Positions 1 through 9,411 of a DNA stretch of 64,000 nt are shown piece by piece (the first letter of the stretch is position 1; every line of letters starts with the position of its first letter). Position numbers and translations under genes: made by a program. The notes below the pieces were generated by a model. That model had not been told where the DNA came from. It was given only the letters and a program-made list of their open reading frames with translations, and made no database searches. The stretch is from Gemella sp. GH3 (GTDB lineage: Bacteria; Bacillota; Bacilli; Staphylococcales; Gemellaceae): the NCBI RefSeq assembly GCF_013415425.1, contig NZ_JACBYC010000029.1, positions 1-64,000 on the forward strand, read 5' to 3'.

Positions 1-1127
1 ATATAATTTTTTATTGTGAAATATTTGCCTACTGTATTTCCTACAATTTCTACCTTTTTATCAATATTTTGAGTCTTTTTATAATCTTCATTATATTCTC
101 TGAAATTGTCTTGACTATCTTTGGAAACATTAGTGTTTATAAGTGATACATAAAAAATATATTTTAAGTTATTTAATGAACTTATATCAGAAACTATAGT
201 ATCACTAATAGACAAGCTAGATAAGTTTGTTGCCGTTGATAAAATAGAAATATTACTAAGTGATTTATTTCCATCTAATATTAATCTGTACAATTCGTTT
301 TTATGTTCAAGAGAAGTTATATCCGTAACATTATTTTTTGCAAGACTTAACTCTGCTAGTTTTTCTAAATTTTTTAACGCAGATAAATCATCTATATTAT
401 TTTTATCAAGAAATAACATTCTCAAGTTTGTTAAATTAGCTATAGGAGATAAATCTTTTATTTTATTTTCCTCTGCGAATAAGCTTTCTAATTTTGTAGC
501 TGTTTTTAAAAAATTAATATTTTCTATACCTAAACCTGTTATTTTTAAAGTTCTAATTTTAGATAAATCTACTTCTTCTGCTATTGAATTTTTTAATATC
601 CCATTATATGATATGTCTAATTCTTCAACAGGTATATTATTCAAAAATTCTAAGTTAGTTATTATATTCTTTCTTATTGACAATTTTTTCAAATTTGTCA
701 ACTTACTTAAGCTATTTGCATCTTTTATTTTATTATTATTTATATTTAAATCTTCTAATGTAGTAATTTTCGATATAGGAGTTATATCTTCTATAAAGTT
801 ATTCGCCAAATTAAGATTTTTCAAATTAACTGCATTTTCTAAGCCTTCTAGAGAGAAAATATTAGCCCATGGCAAATATAGAGTTGTAAATTTACTCATC
901 ATACCTTTTGTAATTTTGTCATCTCTATATTCTTTATCTATATGAAACTTATAATATTCTAATATTGCTTCTTTTAAATTTAAATCACGAAAATATATTT
1001 CTTCTGTTTGGTCTACTTCTTCTTTTTGAGGAAATGGTACGTAGATATCTGTTGCATTAATACTAGGACTAACCAAGCAAATAAGAAGTCCTATACTTGT
1101 TATAGATTTAAGAAATTTTTTCAACAT
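1..1127 (-). CDS. Secreted leucine-rich-repeat (internalin-like) protein, C-terminus beyond the left edge
   Basis: The frame opens with ATG at 1127 behind a GAGGAAA ribosome site and stays open to base 1, giving about 375 visible residues; the C-terminus is cut off. Residues 1-26 form a Sec signal peptide (lysines, a hydrophobic stretch, likely cleavage after SINA). A short linker follows, and from about residue 75 there are tandem repeats of about 22 residues with the pattern LxxLxxLxLxxNxIxDI, typical of internalin-type leucine-rich repeats that serve as protein-binding surfaces. The start overlaps the 3' end of the upstream glycosyltransferase by 20 bases, which suggests co-transcription. 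Whether the missing part has an LPXTG or other wall anchor cannot be seen. Ligand unknown. Confidence 0.85.
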   Translation of the reverse strand, partial: MLKKFLKSITSIGLLICLVSPSINATDIYVPFPQKEEVDQTEEIYFRDLNLKEAILEYYKFHIDKEYRDDKITKGMMSKFTTLYLPWANIFSLEGLENAVNLKNLNLANNFIEDITPISKITTLEDLNINNNKIKDANSLSKLTNLKKLSIRKNIITNLEFLNNIPVEELDISYNGILKNSIAEEVDLSKIRTLKITGLGIENINFLKTATKLESLFAEENKIKDLSPIANLTNLRMLFLDKNNIDDLSALKNLEKLAELSLAKNNVTDITSLEHKNELYRLILDGNKSLSNISILSTATNLSSLSISDTIVSDISSLNNLKYIFYVSLINTNVSKDSQDNFREYNEDYKKTQNIDKKVEIVGNTVGKYFTIKNY

Positions 1128-2670
1128 AATTTTTTCCTCTTTTCTTATTATAATATTTTACAACTATATCTTTAGTAATATTAAATCCATAAGCAGCCAA
1201 TGGTATTAAAAAAATAAAATAAGGGAATATATATCTACTTTTTGCTTCCCAAACCATATGAAATATAGTTCCACCTATAAATGATATAGGAATAATCAGG
1301 TAATTTTCTTTTTTCTTTTTAAAAGTTATTAGAGCAAAAGCCATTGTAAATACATAAATAAAGATTTGCATAATCTTCATTATAAAAAACAAAATCTTAT
1401 TAGTAGTACCAAAATATAACTCTTTTAATATTTTATTTTTTATTGCTATTAATATATTTCCTTCTTCAACATCTTTTTGTGGCACTGTTATAACTAAACT
1501 CTGAAAAGTAGGTTCTATAAATTGATTTTCATATTTTCTAACATAAAAATCAAGTGCATATTTAGGATTTTTTTGAAAAACATCAACTCTTTGCATAATT
1601 GATTTTTTCGAAATTTCAACTACTTTATCATTATCATAGTCTTCTTCTGTCATAATATCATAATTAAATTTATTCCACCATCCTGCTTCTCTATCTCCTT
1701 CTTGCATTCCCATCGCTATCCAAGATATCTTATTAACTCCTTTGGGAATATCTTTTTGAGACGCTACTGAATAATAATTTTCTATAGTACTCTTTGCTCC
1801 AGTCATAAATATAAGAGTACATATCATAAATAATAAAATCTTTTTATCAAATTTCTTTATTAGTAGAATTACTGCAACAGAAAATATAGCTAGCATATTT
1901 ATAAGATTGTTACCAATTAATAAAATAGCAACATTTATAGAAAGTAGTACTATTACTAAATCATACCAATTTTTTGTTTTATAATATTTTATAAAATGAT
2001 AAAATGCCAAAAGAGTTAAAAACATTCCTGGTAATGTACCATATATGAATGCTACATAAAATACTAATGGAAAACTAAATAATGTTAAGATAACTGTTAT
2101 ATAAGCAGTATCTTCATTATTAAATAAAATATTTGATATTTTGTATAACATAAATAATATATAACTTATTGAAAAACATTGCAGTAAATATAATATAAAT
2201 GTAACTCGTCCAAATATTGCAAACAATATTTGAAACATAAATACTGTAGTTATTTGATGAGAATAAATGTATAAATAATTATTACCTTTTTCTAAGCCAG
2301 TATAATTACCTCTTAAAAAATTGCTAGCTTGGTCTATAACATTAAAAGGATCATATTGAACATAATCTCGTCTTAGTATTGCAAACAATAAACTCACAAT
2401 GAATAAATAAATCATTGCTAACAAAACAAATCTTTTTATTCCTATTATCTTTTTGATATATTTAGACAAAAAAAATAGTGCTATACTGAACAATATAACT
2501 AATACAATGTTCAGTATAGTATTATCGTGTGAATAATAAAGTGTTTCTTGATAATCACTAGGAAATATTGCTGTTTTAGTCAATACTAAAAAAGAATTTA
2601 ATGCCATTAATATAAAAAATAAAATGGCTACTAATGATACTAGAAATTTTGAAATTAATTCTTTTTTCAT
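1108..2670 (-). CDS. Polytopic GT-C-type glycosyltransferase (GT39/PMT-like membrane protein)
   Basis: The protein has about 520 residues and roughly ten or more hydrophobic segments. An early extracytoplasmic loop carries acidic residues (YDPFNVID, about residue 115), as in GT-C enzymes that take sugar from a polyprenyl-phosphate donor. The longest frame begins with TTG at 2685, but AAGGAG lies inside it and points to the ATG at 2670, so that start is used. It follows the GT2 gene by 16 bases. The pair fits the known arrangement in which a GtrB-like enzyme loads sugar onto undecaprenyl phosphate and a GT-C enzyme transfers it outside the cell. The acceptor is unknown; lipoteichoic or wall teichoic acid, or the neighbouring surface protein, are possibilities only. 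Confidence 0.7.
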   Translation of the reverse strand: MKKELISKFLVSLVAILFFILMALNSFLVLTKTAIFPSDYQETLYYSHDNTILNIVLVILFSIALFFLSKYIKKIIGIKRFVLLAMIYLFIVSLLFAILRRDYVQYDPFNVIDQASNFLRGNYTGLEKGNNYLYIYSHQITTVFMFQILFAIFGRVTFILYLLQCFSISYILFMLYKISNILFNNEDTAYITVILTLFSFPLVFYVAFIYGTLPGMFLTLLAFYHFIKYYKTKNWYDLVIVLLSINVAILLIGNNLINMLAIFSVAVILLIKKFDKKILLFMICTLIFMTGAKSTIENYYSVASQKDIPKGVNKISWIAMGMQEGDREAGWWNKFNYDIMTEEDYDNDKVVEISKKSIMQRVDVFQKNPKYALDFYVRKYENQFIEPTFQSLVITVPQKDVEEGNILIAIKNKILKELYFGTTNKILFFIMKIMQIFIYVFTMAFALITFKKKKENYLIIPISFIGGTIFHMVWEAKSRYIFPYFIFLIPLAAYGFNITKDIVVKYYNKKRGKNYVEKIS

Positions 2671-2686
2671 AAGGCTCCTTAGCAAA

Positions 2687-3634
2687 TTATTTATTTAAAA
2701 ATTTTTCAACAATAAACCTTGGTCTTTCTTTTGTTTCTAGATATATTTTTCCTATGTATTCTCCAACAATACCTAATGACATCATAATCATTCCTCCTAT
2801 AAACCATATAGAAATCATTAAACTAGACCAACCCTTACTTACATTACCAAATAAATAGCTCAATATGCTATAAACAAAGAATATAATAGATACAAAAATC
2901 ATTAAAAATCCTGCTATAGTAATAAATCTAATCAATTTAACAGATAATGATGTTATTCCTTCAAATGCAAAAGATAGCATTTTTGATAATGGATATTTAC
3001 TTTCTCCAGCAAAACGTTCTGATCTTTCATAAGTTACAATATCCGTAGGATATCCTATCATAGGAACTAATCCACGTAAGAATAAATTAACTTCTTTAAA
3101 TTCTGCTAAACCTTCTAAAGCTCTTTTACTCATTAAGCGATAATCAGCATGATTAAATACTGTATTTGCTCCTAGTTTTTCCATTACTTTATAAAAACCT
3201 TCAGCAGTAAATCTCTTGAAAAATGTATCTGTTTTACGAGCAGAACGTACTCCATAAACTATATCTTTACCTGACAAATACTTTTTCATCATTTTGTCCA
3301 TAGCATTAATATCATCTTGTAAGTCAGCATCCATAGAAATTGACACATCGCAATAATCTTTTACAGTCATAAGTCCTGCTAAAAGAGCATTCTGGTGACC
3401 TCTATTTCTACTTAGATTAATTCCACTAAAAATATCATCTTGATTATGTAATTCTTCTATCATTTCCCAAGTTTTATCTTTGGAACCATCATTTACAAAG
3501 ACAACTCTACTATCAGATGAAATTAAATTATCATCCATCATACTGTTCATTTTCGTTTTTATTCTTTTAGCTGTCTCAAACAAAACTTCTTCTTCGTTAT
3601 AGCAAGGTATAACGACATACAATTTTTTCGACAT
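2687..3634 (-). CDS. Family 2 glycosyltransferase, GtrB/CsbB/DPM1-like, with C-terminal membrane anchor
   Basis: The protein has 315 residues. A GT-A catalytic domain opens with VIPCYNEEE (residues 8-16), continues with VNDGSKDKTW (about 47-56), and has the metal-binding DAD at 102-104. The C-terminus carries two hydrophobic helices (about 230-255 and 265-290). This is the architecture of GtrB, B. subtilis CsbB and dolichyl-phosphate mannose synthase relatives, which move sugar from a nucleotide donor to undecaprenyl phosphate on the cytoplasmic face. Sugar identity is not readable from the sequence. It lies directly upstream of the GT-C enzyme, its likely partner. Confidence 0.85.
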   Translation of the reverse strand: MSKKLYVVIPCYNEEEVLFETAKRIKTKMNSMMDDNLISSDSRVVFVNDGSKDKTWEMIEELHNQDDIFSGINLSRNRGHQNALLAGLMTVKDYCDVSISMDADLQDDINAMDKMMKKYLSGKDIVYGVRSARKTDTFFKRFTAEGFYKVMEKLGANTVFNHADYRLMSKRALEGLAEFKEVNLFLRGLVPMIGYPTDIVTYERSERFAGESKYPLSKMLSFAFEGITSLSVKLIRFITIAGFLMIFVSIIFFVYSILSYLFGNVSKGWSSLMISIWFIGGMIMMSLGIVGEYIGKIYLETKERPRFIVEKFLNK

Positions 3635-3652
3635 AAATTTAACCTCTAATTA

Positions 3653-4678
3653 TTATTTTTTACTACTTGCTTTTCTTAGTCTATTTACAAGTGCTTTTGA
3701 TTTATCTGTTTCTAATATATCTAGGATATATATTTTCTCTACATTTTCATTATCATACTCCCTTAGAATATTATACAGATTTTTATTACATTCTTCAATA
3801 TTTTCTTCACTGTCAGCTAAATATTTTATATTCACACTAAAGTTTTCTAATTTATTTTTCATATTTTCATAAGTTATAAACCCTATTTCTGAACCTTTGT
3901 TTTTTAAAATATCTAATAAACTATCTTCACTACCTGTATAAATTATTAAGTCAGCATCAGGAGAATAATGTCTATACTTCATACCTGGGGATATTATCTT
4001 TGTTACATCTTCTTGATTGTTATAATAAATCGATCCTTCTCCTAATACTTTTTCAATGTCATCTTTTGTTATACTACCTGGACGAACTATAGCAAAAGGA
4101 TACTTGGTACAATCAATAACGGTGCTTTCTAATCCTAATTCTGATATTTCTGATTTTATTATTACATCTATTTTTCCATTCAAATCATTATAGACATGTT
4201 CAAATTTTGTTGGAGAAGGCTTTCCACTAGTATTAGCACTAGGTGCAGCTAGTAAAACATTAGTTTTTTCTAAAATTAATCTAGCTACTTTATTTTTAGG
4301 CATTCTAACCGCTAAAGTATCTAATCCTGCTGTAACATTTTTTGATATTATTCCTTTATTTATAATAGGTAAAATTACAGTCATAGGACCTGGCCAAAAA
4401 GCACTTATTAATTTTTTTACATTCTCATTGTCAAGACTGACAATATTGTCTAATTGTTCTAACTTAGCAAAATGAACTATTAAAGGATTATCGCTAGGTC
4501 TGCCCTTAGCTTTATAGATATTTTTAGTACCTTTGTCATTAGTAGCATCAGCACTGAGTCCATAAACAGTTTCTGTCGGGATGGCTACCAGTTTACCTTT
4601 TTTATAGTAATCTTTTAATTTTTCAAAAATTTGATTATCATCTATATTTATTTCTATTATTTCTGTTTTTATACTCAT
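3653..4678 (-). CDS. tsaC2: L-threonylcarbamoyladenylate synthase, Sua5/YwlC type
   Basis: The protein has 341 residues: an N-terminal YrdC domain (about 1-215, with PTETVYGLSADA near residue 35 and GLESTVIDC near 185) plus the C-terminal Sua5 domain (about 220-341). It makes threonylcarbamoyl-AMP from Thr, bicarbonate and ATP, the first step of t6A formation at position 37 of ANN-decoding tRNAs. The start has a TTAGGAG site nine bases upstream. In many Bacilli this gene sits near prfA/prmC; here it lies between glycosyltransferases and an ECF transporter. Confidence 0.95.
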   Translation of the reverse strand: MSIKTEIIEINIDDNQIFEKLKDYYKKGKLVAIPTETVYGLSADATNDKGTKNIYKAKGRPSDNPLIVHFAKLEQLDNIVSLDNENVKKLISAFWPGPMTVILPIINKGIISKNVTAGLDTLAVRMPKNKVARLILEKTNVLLAAPSANTSGKPSPTKFEHVYNDLNGKIDVIIKSEISELGLESTVIDCTKYPFAIVRPGSITKDDIEKVLGEGSIYYNNQEDVTKIISPGMKYRHYSPDADLIIYTGSEDSLLDILKNKGSEIGFITYENMKNKLENFSVNIKYLADSEENIEECNKNLYNILREYDNENVEKIYILDILETDKSKALVNRLRKASSKK

Positions 4679-4692
4679 CTATACTCCTAATT

Positions 4693-5478
4693 TTATATAA
4701 CAATAAATAATGTTAATAGTAATATTATAAAATATCCTAAATAATCATAATTGGTATACTCTAGTTTTCTATATTTTGTTCTCTTCATATCAGGATTATA
4801 TCCTCTTACTTCCATAGCTGTAGCTAATTCATCTGCTCTTTTTAAAGTAGCGATAAATATAGGAATTAATATAGGAATAAAATTCTTTACTTTTTCAATA
4901 ATTCCTGAAGCACGTATATTAGCTCCTCTTGAAACTTGTGCATTTATTATTCTGTTAGTTTCTTCCCCTATAGTTGGAATAAACCTTATTGATATAGATA
5001 ACAGCAAAGAAAACGTAGCTACATTAATACCTAATTTATTTAATGGCTCGAGTCCCTTATCTACTGATGACATTAGTTCTGTAGGAGAAGTAGTTATCAT
5101 AAATATAATCATTATAGCTACAACTAAGAAAAACCTAATACATATTAATATAATGTTATATATTGCTCCACTATAAAGATTGAAGCTTGAAATAGTTAGT
5201 ATTATATCTCCTGATTTGTTAAAAATAATATGAATTATCCCTGTGAAAAATACTATAAATAATATTGACTTAAATCCAGACAGTAGGTATTTTAAATTAA
5301 TTTGTGCTAAATACTCTACTACAAATAAAAAAATAAATAAAATAATGAATTCTGCTATCGTTCTAGCTATAAAAATATTTATTAAATAAACAATCGTTCC
5401 AATTAATTTAACTCTAGGATCTAAATTATGAATGATAGTATTTGCTGCTATATACTTACTAAAAAGAGAATTATTCAT
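4693..5478 (-). CDS. ecfT: Energy-coupling factor transporter transmembrane subunit EcfT
   Basis: The protein has 261 residues with several hydrophobic helices. The C-terminal half carries the two short Arg-Gly motifs (SRGANI near residue 185 and EVRGYNP near 223) that couple T proteins to the two ATPases. The start overlaps the ecfA2 stop by eight bases, so the three genes form one operon ecfA1-ecfA2-ecfT. EcfT links the ATPases to exchangeable vitamin-binding S-components, none of which is encoded in this window. Confidence 0.93.
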   Translation of the reverse strand: MNNSLFSKYIAANTIIHNLDPRVKLIGTIVYLINIFIARTIAEFIILFIFLFVVEYLAQINLKYLLSGFKSILFIVFFTGIIHIIFNKSGDIILTISSFNLYSGAIYNIILICIRFFLVVAIMIIFMITTSPTELMSSVDKGLEPLNKLGINVATFSLLLSISIRFIPTIGEETNRIINAQVSRGANIRASGIIEKVKNFIPILIPIFIATLKRADELATAMEVRGYNPDMKRTKYRKLEYTNYDYLGYFIILLLTLFIVI

Positions 5479-6355
5479 TTTTTTGCTCCAATCTACTCAT
5501 AATATCTTTTAGTAAGCTTTCGTAATCATAATGTAGTTTTGATAAAACTACTCCTCTTTCTTTTAAAGCATTTTGAAAATCTATTATTTCAGGCAATGAT
5601 AAGTTGTACTCCTCCTTAGAAAGGATATCAACAAATTCATCTTTATCTTTTGTTTTTACTACAACTTCTCCATTTTTCATTATAACAATGTCTGTAGCAT
5701 ATTTTAATACAAACTCCATATCATGCGTTATAAATACAATAGTTATATTTTGTTCTCTATATATTTTATTTATAAGGTTCATTAATTCATTTTTACTTTT
5801 AAAATCTAATCCTATAAAAGGTTCATCCAGAATCAAAATATCTGGACTTTGTGCCAAAACACCACATAAAGCAACTTTTCTCATCTCTCCTCCAGATAAT
5901 TCAAAAGGAGATTTTTTTAAATACTCTTTGTTTAATCCTATCATTTCTATTAGTTCATAAGCTCTTTTTTCAGAATCTTCTTTAGAAATTCCATAATTTA
6001 TTGGAGCAAACATTATATCTTCTAAGACTGTATTAGCAAAAAGTTGTTGTTCTGAAAATTGAAACAGCATTGCTACTTTTTCTCTTATTTTAACTAAATT
6101 TTTCTCTAATAATTTATTTTCTTTTCTAGTTTTTTTCTTTTCTATTGTAAAGTTATTTAGTTTAACAGACCCACTATTAGCTATTAATATTCCATTAATG
6201 TGCTCTATCAAAGTTGACTTACCACTACCAGTCTTTCCTATTATTGCAGTGAAACTTCCACTAGGAATTTCTAAACTAACATTTTTTAAAACTTTATTTT
6301 CATAAGGAGTTTCTGGATTATAAACAAAATTTACTTCTTCGAAATTAACTTGCAT
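5471..6355 (-). CDS. ecfA2: Energy-coupling factor transporter ATPase EcfA2
   Basis: The protein has 294 residues and is an ABC ATPase with Walker A GKTGSGKST (residues 40-48), signature LSGGE (about 152-156), Walker B ILILDEP (about 172-178) and switch His in FITHD (about 207). The longer C-terminal tail and the second position in the operon fit EcfA2 (EcfA'). It overlaps the ecfA1 reading frame by 25 bases at its start. It forms a heterodimer with EcfA1 to power uptake of vitamins through group II ECF transporters. Confidence 0.94.
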   Translation of the reverse strand: MQVNFEEVNFVYNPETPYENKVLKNVSLEIPSGSFTAIIGKTGSGKSTLIEHINGILIANSGSVKLNNFTIEKKKTRKENKLLEKNLVKIREKVAMLFQFSEQQLFANTVLEDIMFAPINYGISKEDSEKRAYELIEMIGLNKEYLKKSPFELSGGEMRKVALCGVLAQSPDILILDEPFIGLDFKSKNELMNLINKIYREQNITIVFITHDMEFVLKYATDIVIMKNGEVVVKTKDKDEFVDILSKEEYNLSLPEIIDFQNALKERGVVLSKLHYDYESLLKDIMSRLEQKNE

Positions 6356-7161
6356 AACTTCTCAATTATATCCTCCTTACTATCTTTTTCAATAAAAATA
6401 TCTTTATTACAAATTTGATTAATATCTTTTTTTAATTTTTCTAAAAAAGGGATTGCTATATCATATTTTTCTAATAAATATACTAAATTATACAAGTTAG
6501 CAGATTTATCGTTAATTACTATATTTCCTTTATTAAGTAATATAATGCTATCACTATATTTTATTTCATCAACATCATGAGTAATTGATATTACAGTAAT
6601 ATTTCTTTCAAGTTGTAGTTTCTTTATGTACTTTAATAATTGTTTTCTTGCTTTAGGATCTAACATACTCGTTGCCTCATCTAGGATCAATATTTTAGGA
6701 TATAGAGCTAATGCAGAAGCTATAGCTACACGTTGCTTTTGACCTCCAGATAAATCTTTCGGTTCTTTTTTTCTTAGATTTTCCATATCAACAGCAATGA
6801 GCATTTCGGTTATTATCTTTTCCATATCATCTCTTGAAAAGTTTCTGTTTTCAAGACCAAAGGCAATATCTTCTTCTACAGTGTTACCTACAAATTGACT
6901 GTCAGGATTTTGAAAAACTACTGCTAAATCATTAATAATATTTGAGAAATTATCATCTGTAAGTTCTTCGTTATTATAATAAATACTACCTGAATTTTGC
7001 TTTACTTGACCGTAAATTAATTTTAGCAAAGTTGTTTTACCACTACCATTACTTCCCAAAATAGTCAGCCATTCTCCTGTGTTAATTTTAAAATTAATAT
7101 TTTTTAATATATAGTCATCTGTGCTAGTGTATCTAAAAGATACATCTCTAAATTCTAGCAT
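6331..7161 (-). CDS. ecfA1: Energy-coupling factor transporter ATPase EcfA1
   Basis: The protein has 276 residues when started at the ATG at 7161. That ATG has GAGAGGGG eight bases upstream and gives the usual MLEF(R/K)DVSF N-terminus; an in-frame ATG at 7203 lies too close to the promoter. Walker A is GSNGSGKTT, the signature is LSGGQ, and Walker B is ILILDEA. It is the first gene of the ECF operon. A TGtTATAAT extended -10 element lies about 30 bases upstream. Confidence 0.93.
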   Translation of the reverse strand: MLEFRDVSFRYTSTDDYILKNINFKINTGEWLTILGSNGSGKTTLLKLIYGQVKQNSGSIYYNNEELTDDNFSNIINDLAVVFQNPDSQFVGNTVEEDIAFGLENRNFSRDDMEKIITEMLIAVDMENLRKKEPKDLSGGQKQRVAIASALALYPKILILDEATSMLDPKARKQLLKYIKKLQLERNITVISITHDVDEIKYSDSIILLNKGNIVINDKSANLYNLVYLLEKYDIAIPFLEKLKKDINQICNKDIFIEKDSKEDIIEKLCKLISKK

Positions 7162-7191
7162 AAATAGCCCCTCTCTAAAGTATATCATCTT

Positions 7192-7200
7192 ATTATAACA
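7192..7200 (-). promoter_or_regulatory. Extended -10 promoter of the ecfA1-ecfA2-ecfT operon
   Basis: On the minus strand the sequence reads TGTTATAAT (TGn plus a perfect TATAAT at 7192-7197), about 30 bases before the ecfA1 ATG. No good -35 hexamer is seen 17 bases upstream, which is common for extended -10 promoters. It lies just after the fhs-side terminator. Confidence 0.55.
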
Positions 7201-7213
7201 CATATTAAATTTA

Positions 7214-7255
7214 AAAACTATATAATGACAATACTAGACTTCATTATATAGTTTT
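7214..7255 (-). terminator. Rho-independent terminator after fhs
   Basis: Perfect 14-base arms (7214-7227 and 7242-7255) with a 14-base loop sit just downstream of the fhs stop codon. The stem is AT-rich and ends in a T run in both directions. Confidence 0.75.
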
Positions 7256-7263
7256 AATTATAT

Positions 7264-8907
7264 TTAAAAAATATTCACGATATTTTCATTTTCATCTATA
7301 TCAATATTTAGTGCATTTGGGGTTTTAGGTAATCCTGGCATTGTTAATATTTTATTAGTGTACACAACTATAAATCCAGCTCCGCTTTTTAACTTAATAT
7401 CTGTGATTTTAACTGTGAAATTTTCAGGTCTCCCTTTTAAATTTGGATTATCCGATAGAGATAGCGGTGTTTTTGCCATACATATAGGTAATTCTGAAAA
7501 TCCTAATTTGTTAATATTATTTATCTCTTCTAGACATTCTGGAGTTAATTCTACTGCAGTTGCACCATATATTTCCTTGCATACTGTCTCTATTTTTTCT
7601 AAAATAGATTGATCATCATTATAAAGGTATCTAAATTTTTGATTATTACTTTCTATTAATTTAACTACTTTATTAGCTAAATCTGTAGCTCCTTCTCCTC
7701 CTTTAGAAAAGACCTCTACTCTAGAATATATAATTTTATTATTTTTTGTCCACTTTTCTATAAATGATAATTCATTTACCGTATCTGTAGCAAAAACATT
7801 CAAAGCAACTACTACAGGAACATTAAATTTTTTAATATTTTCTATATGCTTTTCTAAATTAGATAATCCTCTATTTAATGCTTCTATATTTTCTGCTGTT
7901 AAATCTTCACCTGAAGTTCCACCATGTAATTTTAATGCTCTTATAGTAGCTACAATTACTGTTGCCTTAGGTTTTAAATTAGCTTTTCTACATTTTATAT
8001 TGAAAAATTTTTCTGCCCCAAGATCAGCACCAAATCCTGCCTCTGTAACTACATAATCTGCATATTTAAGAGCAGTTTTAGTTGCTATAATAGAATTACA
8101 ACCATGTGCTATATTAGCAAACGGTCCACCATGAATAATAGCCGGATTATTTTCTAAAGTTTGAACTATATTAGGTTTAATAGCATCTTTTAAAATAGCT
8201 GTAATTACACCTTCTATTTTAAAGTCTTTTATATATAACGGTTCTTTTTTTGATGTATATGCTACTATCATGTTAGATATTTTATTTTTTAAATCTTGTA
8301 TATTTTCTGAAAGACATAAAATTGCCATTATTTCACTAGCTACTGTAATATCAAAGTTATCTTCTCTTTTAAAATCATTATTAACTGATATTTCAATATT
8401 TCTTAAAGCTCTATCATTCATATCTAGTACTCTGTTAAATACAACATTAGCAATATCTAACTCATTACCTTGAAAAATATGATTATCAATAACTGCAGAA
8501 ATTGCATTATTAGCAGTAGTAATTGCGTGCATATCTCCAGTAAAGTGTAAGTTAATATCTTCCATAGGTACTACTTGAGCATATCCTCCTCCAGCGGCTC
8601 CTCCTTTCATTCCTAAAACTGGACCTAAAGAAGGCTCTCTAAGTGCTACACATGATTTTTTCCCTATTCTATTTAGTCCGTCTGATAATCCTATAGTAAC
8701 AGTAGATTTTCCTTCGCCACCAGCAGTTGGATTAATTGCTGTAACAAGAATCAAATTACTATTACTGTATTCTAAATTATCTACTTTTATTTTTGCTTTA
8801 TAATTACCATACAATATTAAATCTTCTTCTTTAATACCTATCTTATTAGCAATATCTATTATATTTTTCTTATTACTTTCTGTTGAAATTTGAAAATCAG
8901 TCTTCAT
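7264..8907 (-). CDS. fhs: Formate--tetrahydrofolate ligase
   Basis: The protein has 547 residues, the usual length for the family. It shows the ATP-binding glycine-rich loop TAGGEGKST (about 62-70), the downstream glycine-rich MKGGAAGGG segment (about 100) and the family signature around GGPFANIAHGC (about 260). It makes 10-formyl-THF from formate, ATP and THF, feeding purine and fMet synthesis. It is the last gene of the ylxM-ffh-trmL-fhs run, 24 bases after trmL. Confidence 0.97.
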   Translation of the reverse strand: MKTDFQISTESNKKNIIDIANKIGIKEEDLILYGNYKAKIKVDNLEYSNSNLILVTAINPTAGGEGKSTVTIGLSDGLNRIGKKSCVALREPSLGPVLGMKGGAAGGGYAQVVPMEDINLHFTGDMHAITTANNAISAVIDNHIFQGNELDIANVVFNRVLDMNDRALRNIEISVNNDFKREDNFDITVASEIMAILCLSENIQDLKNKISNMIVAYTSKKEPLYIKDFKIEGVITAILKDAIKPNIVQTLENNPAIIHGGPFANIAHGCNSIIATKTALKYADYVVTEAGFGADLGAEKFFNIKCRKANLKPKATVIVATIRALKLHGGTSGEDLTAENIEALNRGLSNLEKHIENIKKFNVPVVVALNVFATDTVNELSFIEKWTKNNKIIYSRVEVFSKGGEGATDLANKVVKLIESNNQKFRYLYNDDQSILEKIETVCKEIYGATAVELTPECLEEINNINKLGFSELPICMAKTPLSLSDNPNLKGRPENFTVKITDIKLKSGAGFIVVYTNKILTMPGLPKTPNALNIDIDENENIVNIF

Positions 8908-8931
8908 ACTACTCTCCTAATTAATTATAAA

Positions 8932-9405
8932 TTAAATCAAATTTTTGAAATTTTGTTGTCGTAATGCTTCATATATTAGCATAGCTGCAGTATTTGACAA
9001 GTTCAAAGAGCGTACTTTATCTGTCATAGGGATTTTTAAAGTTTGATTTTTATACTTCTCTCTAAAGCTTTCTGGAAGACCTTTTGTCTCTCGTCCAAAA
9101 ATAAAATATAATTCTTCATTATTTTCATTAGAAAAATCAAAATCAGAATATACCTTGTTACCAAACTTAGTGATTAAAAAATAATTTTTACTATCCGTAT
9201 TTTCTAAAAAATGATCCAAACTATCCCAAATAACTAAATCTAAGTGTTCCCAATAGTCAAGACCCGCTCTTTTTAAGTGCTTGTCATCAATAGAAAAACC
9301 TATAGGCATAATTAAATGTAATCTTGTTCCTGTACCTACGCAAGTTCTAGCAATATTTCCTGTATTAGCAGGAATTTCTGGTTGAAAAAGTACTATATTA
9401 TTCAT
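8932..9405 (-). CDS. trmL: tRNA (cytidine/uridine-34 2'-O)-methyltransferase TrmL
   Basis: The protein has 157 residues: a minimal SPOUT (trefoil-knot) methyltransferase opening with FQPEIPANTGNIART. The SAM-binding knot is marked by FGRETKGLPE (about 109-118) and by IPM followed by SLNLSNTAAM near residue 140. It methylates the wobble ribose of certain leucine tRNAs. It lies six bases downstream of ffh. Confidence 0.95.
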   Translation of the reverse strand: MNNIVLFQPEIPANTGNIARTCVGTGTRLHLIMPIGFSIDDKHLKRAGLDYWEHLDLVIWDSLDHFLENTDSKNYFLITKFGNKVYSDFDFSNENNEELYFIFGRETKGLPESFREKYKNQTLKIPMTDKVRSLNLSNTAAMLIYEALRQQNFKNLI

Positions 9406-9411
9406 AATTAT

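Noticed and set aside
613-945. 110-codon open frame on the plus strand
   Set aside because: It lies antisense to the leucine-rich-repeat gene; the Ile/Leu/Phe/Ser-rich product mirrors the AT-rich repeats, and no ribosome site precedes it.
4751-5176. 141-codon open frame on the plus strand
   Set aside because: Antisense to ecfT; its hydrophobicity mirrors that of the transmembrane gene.
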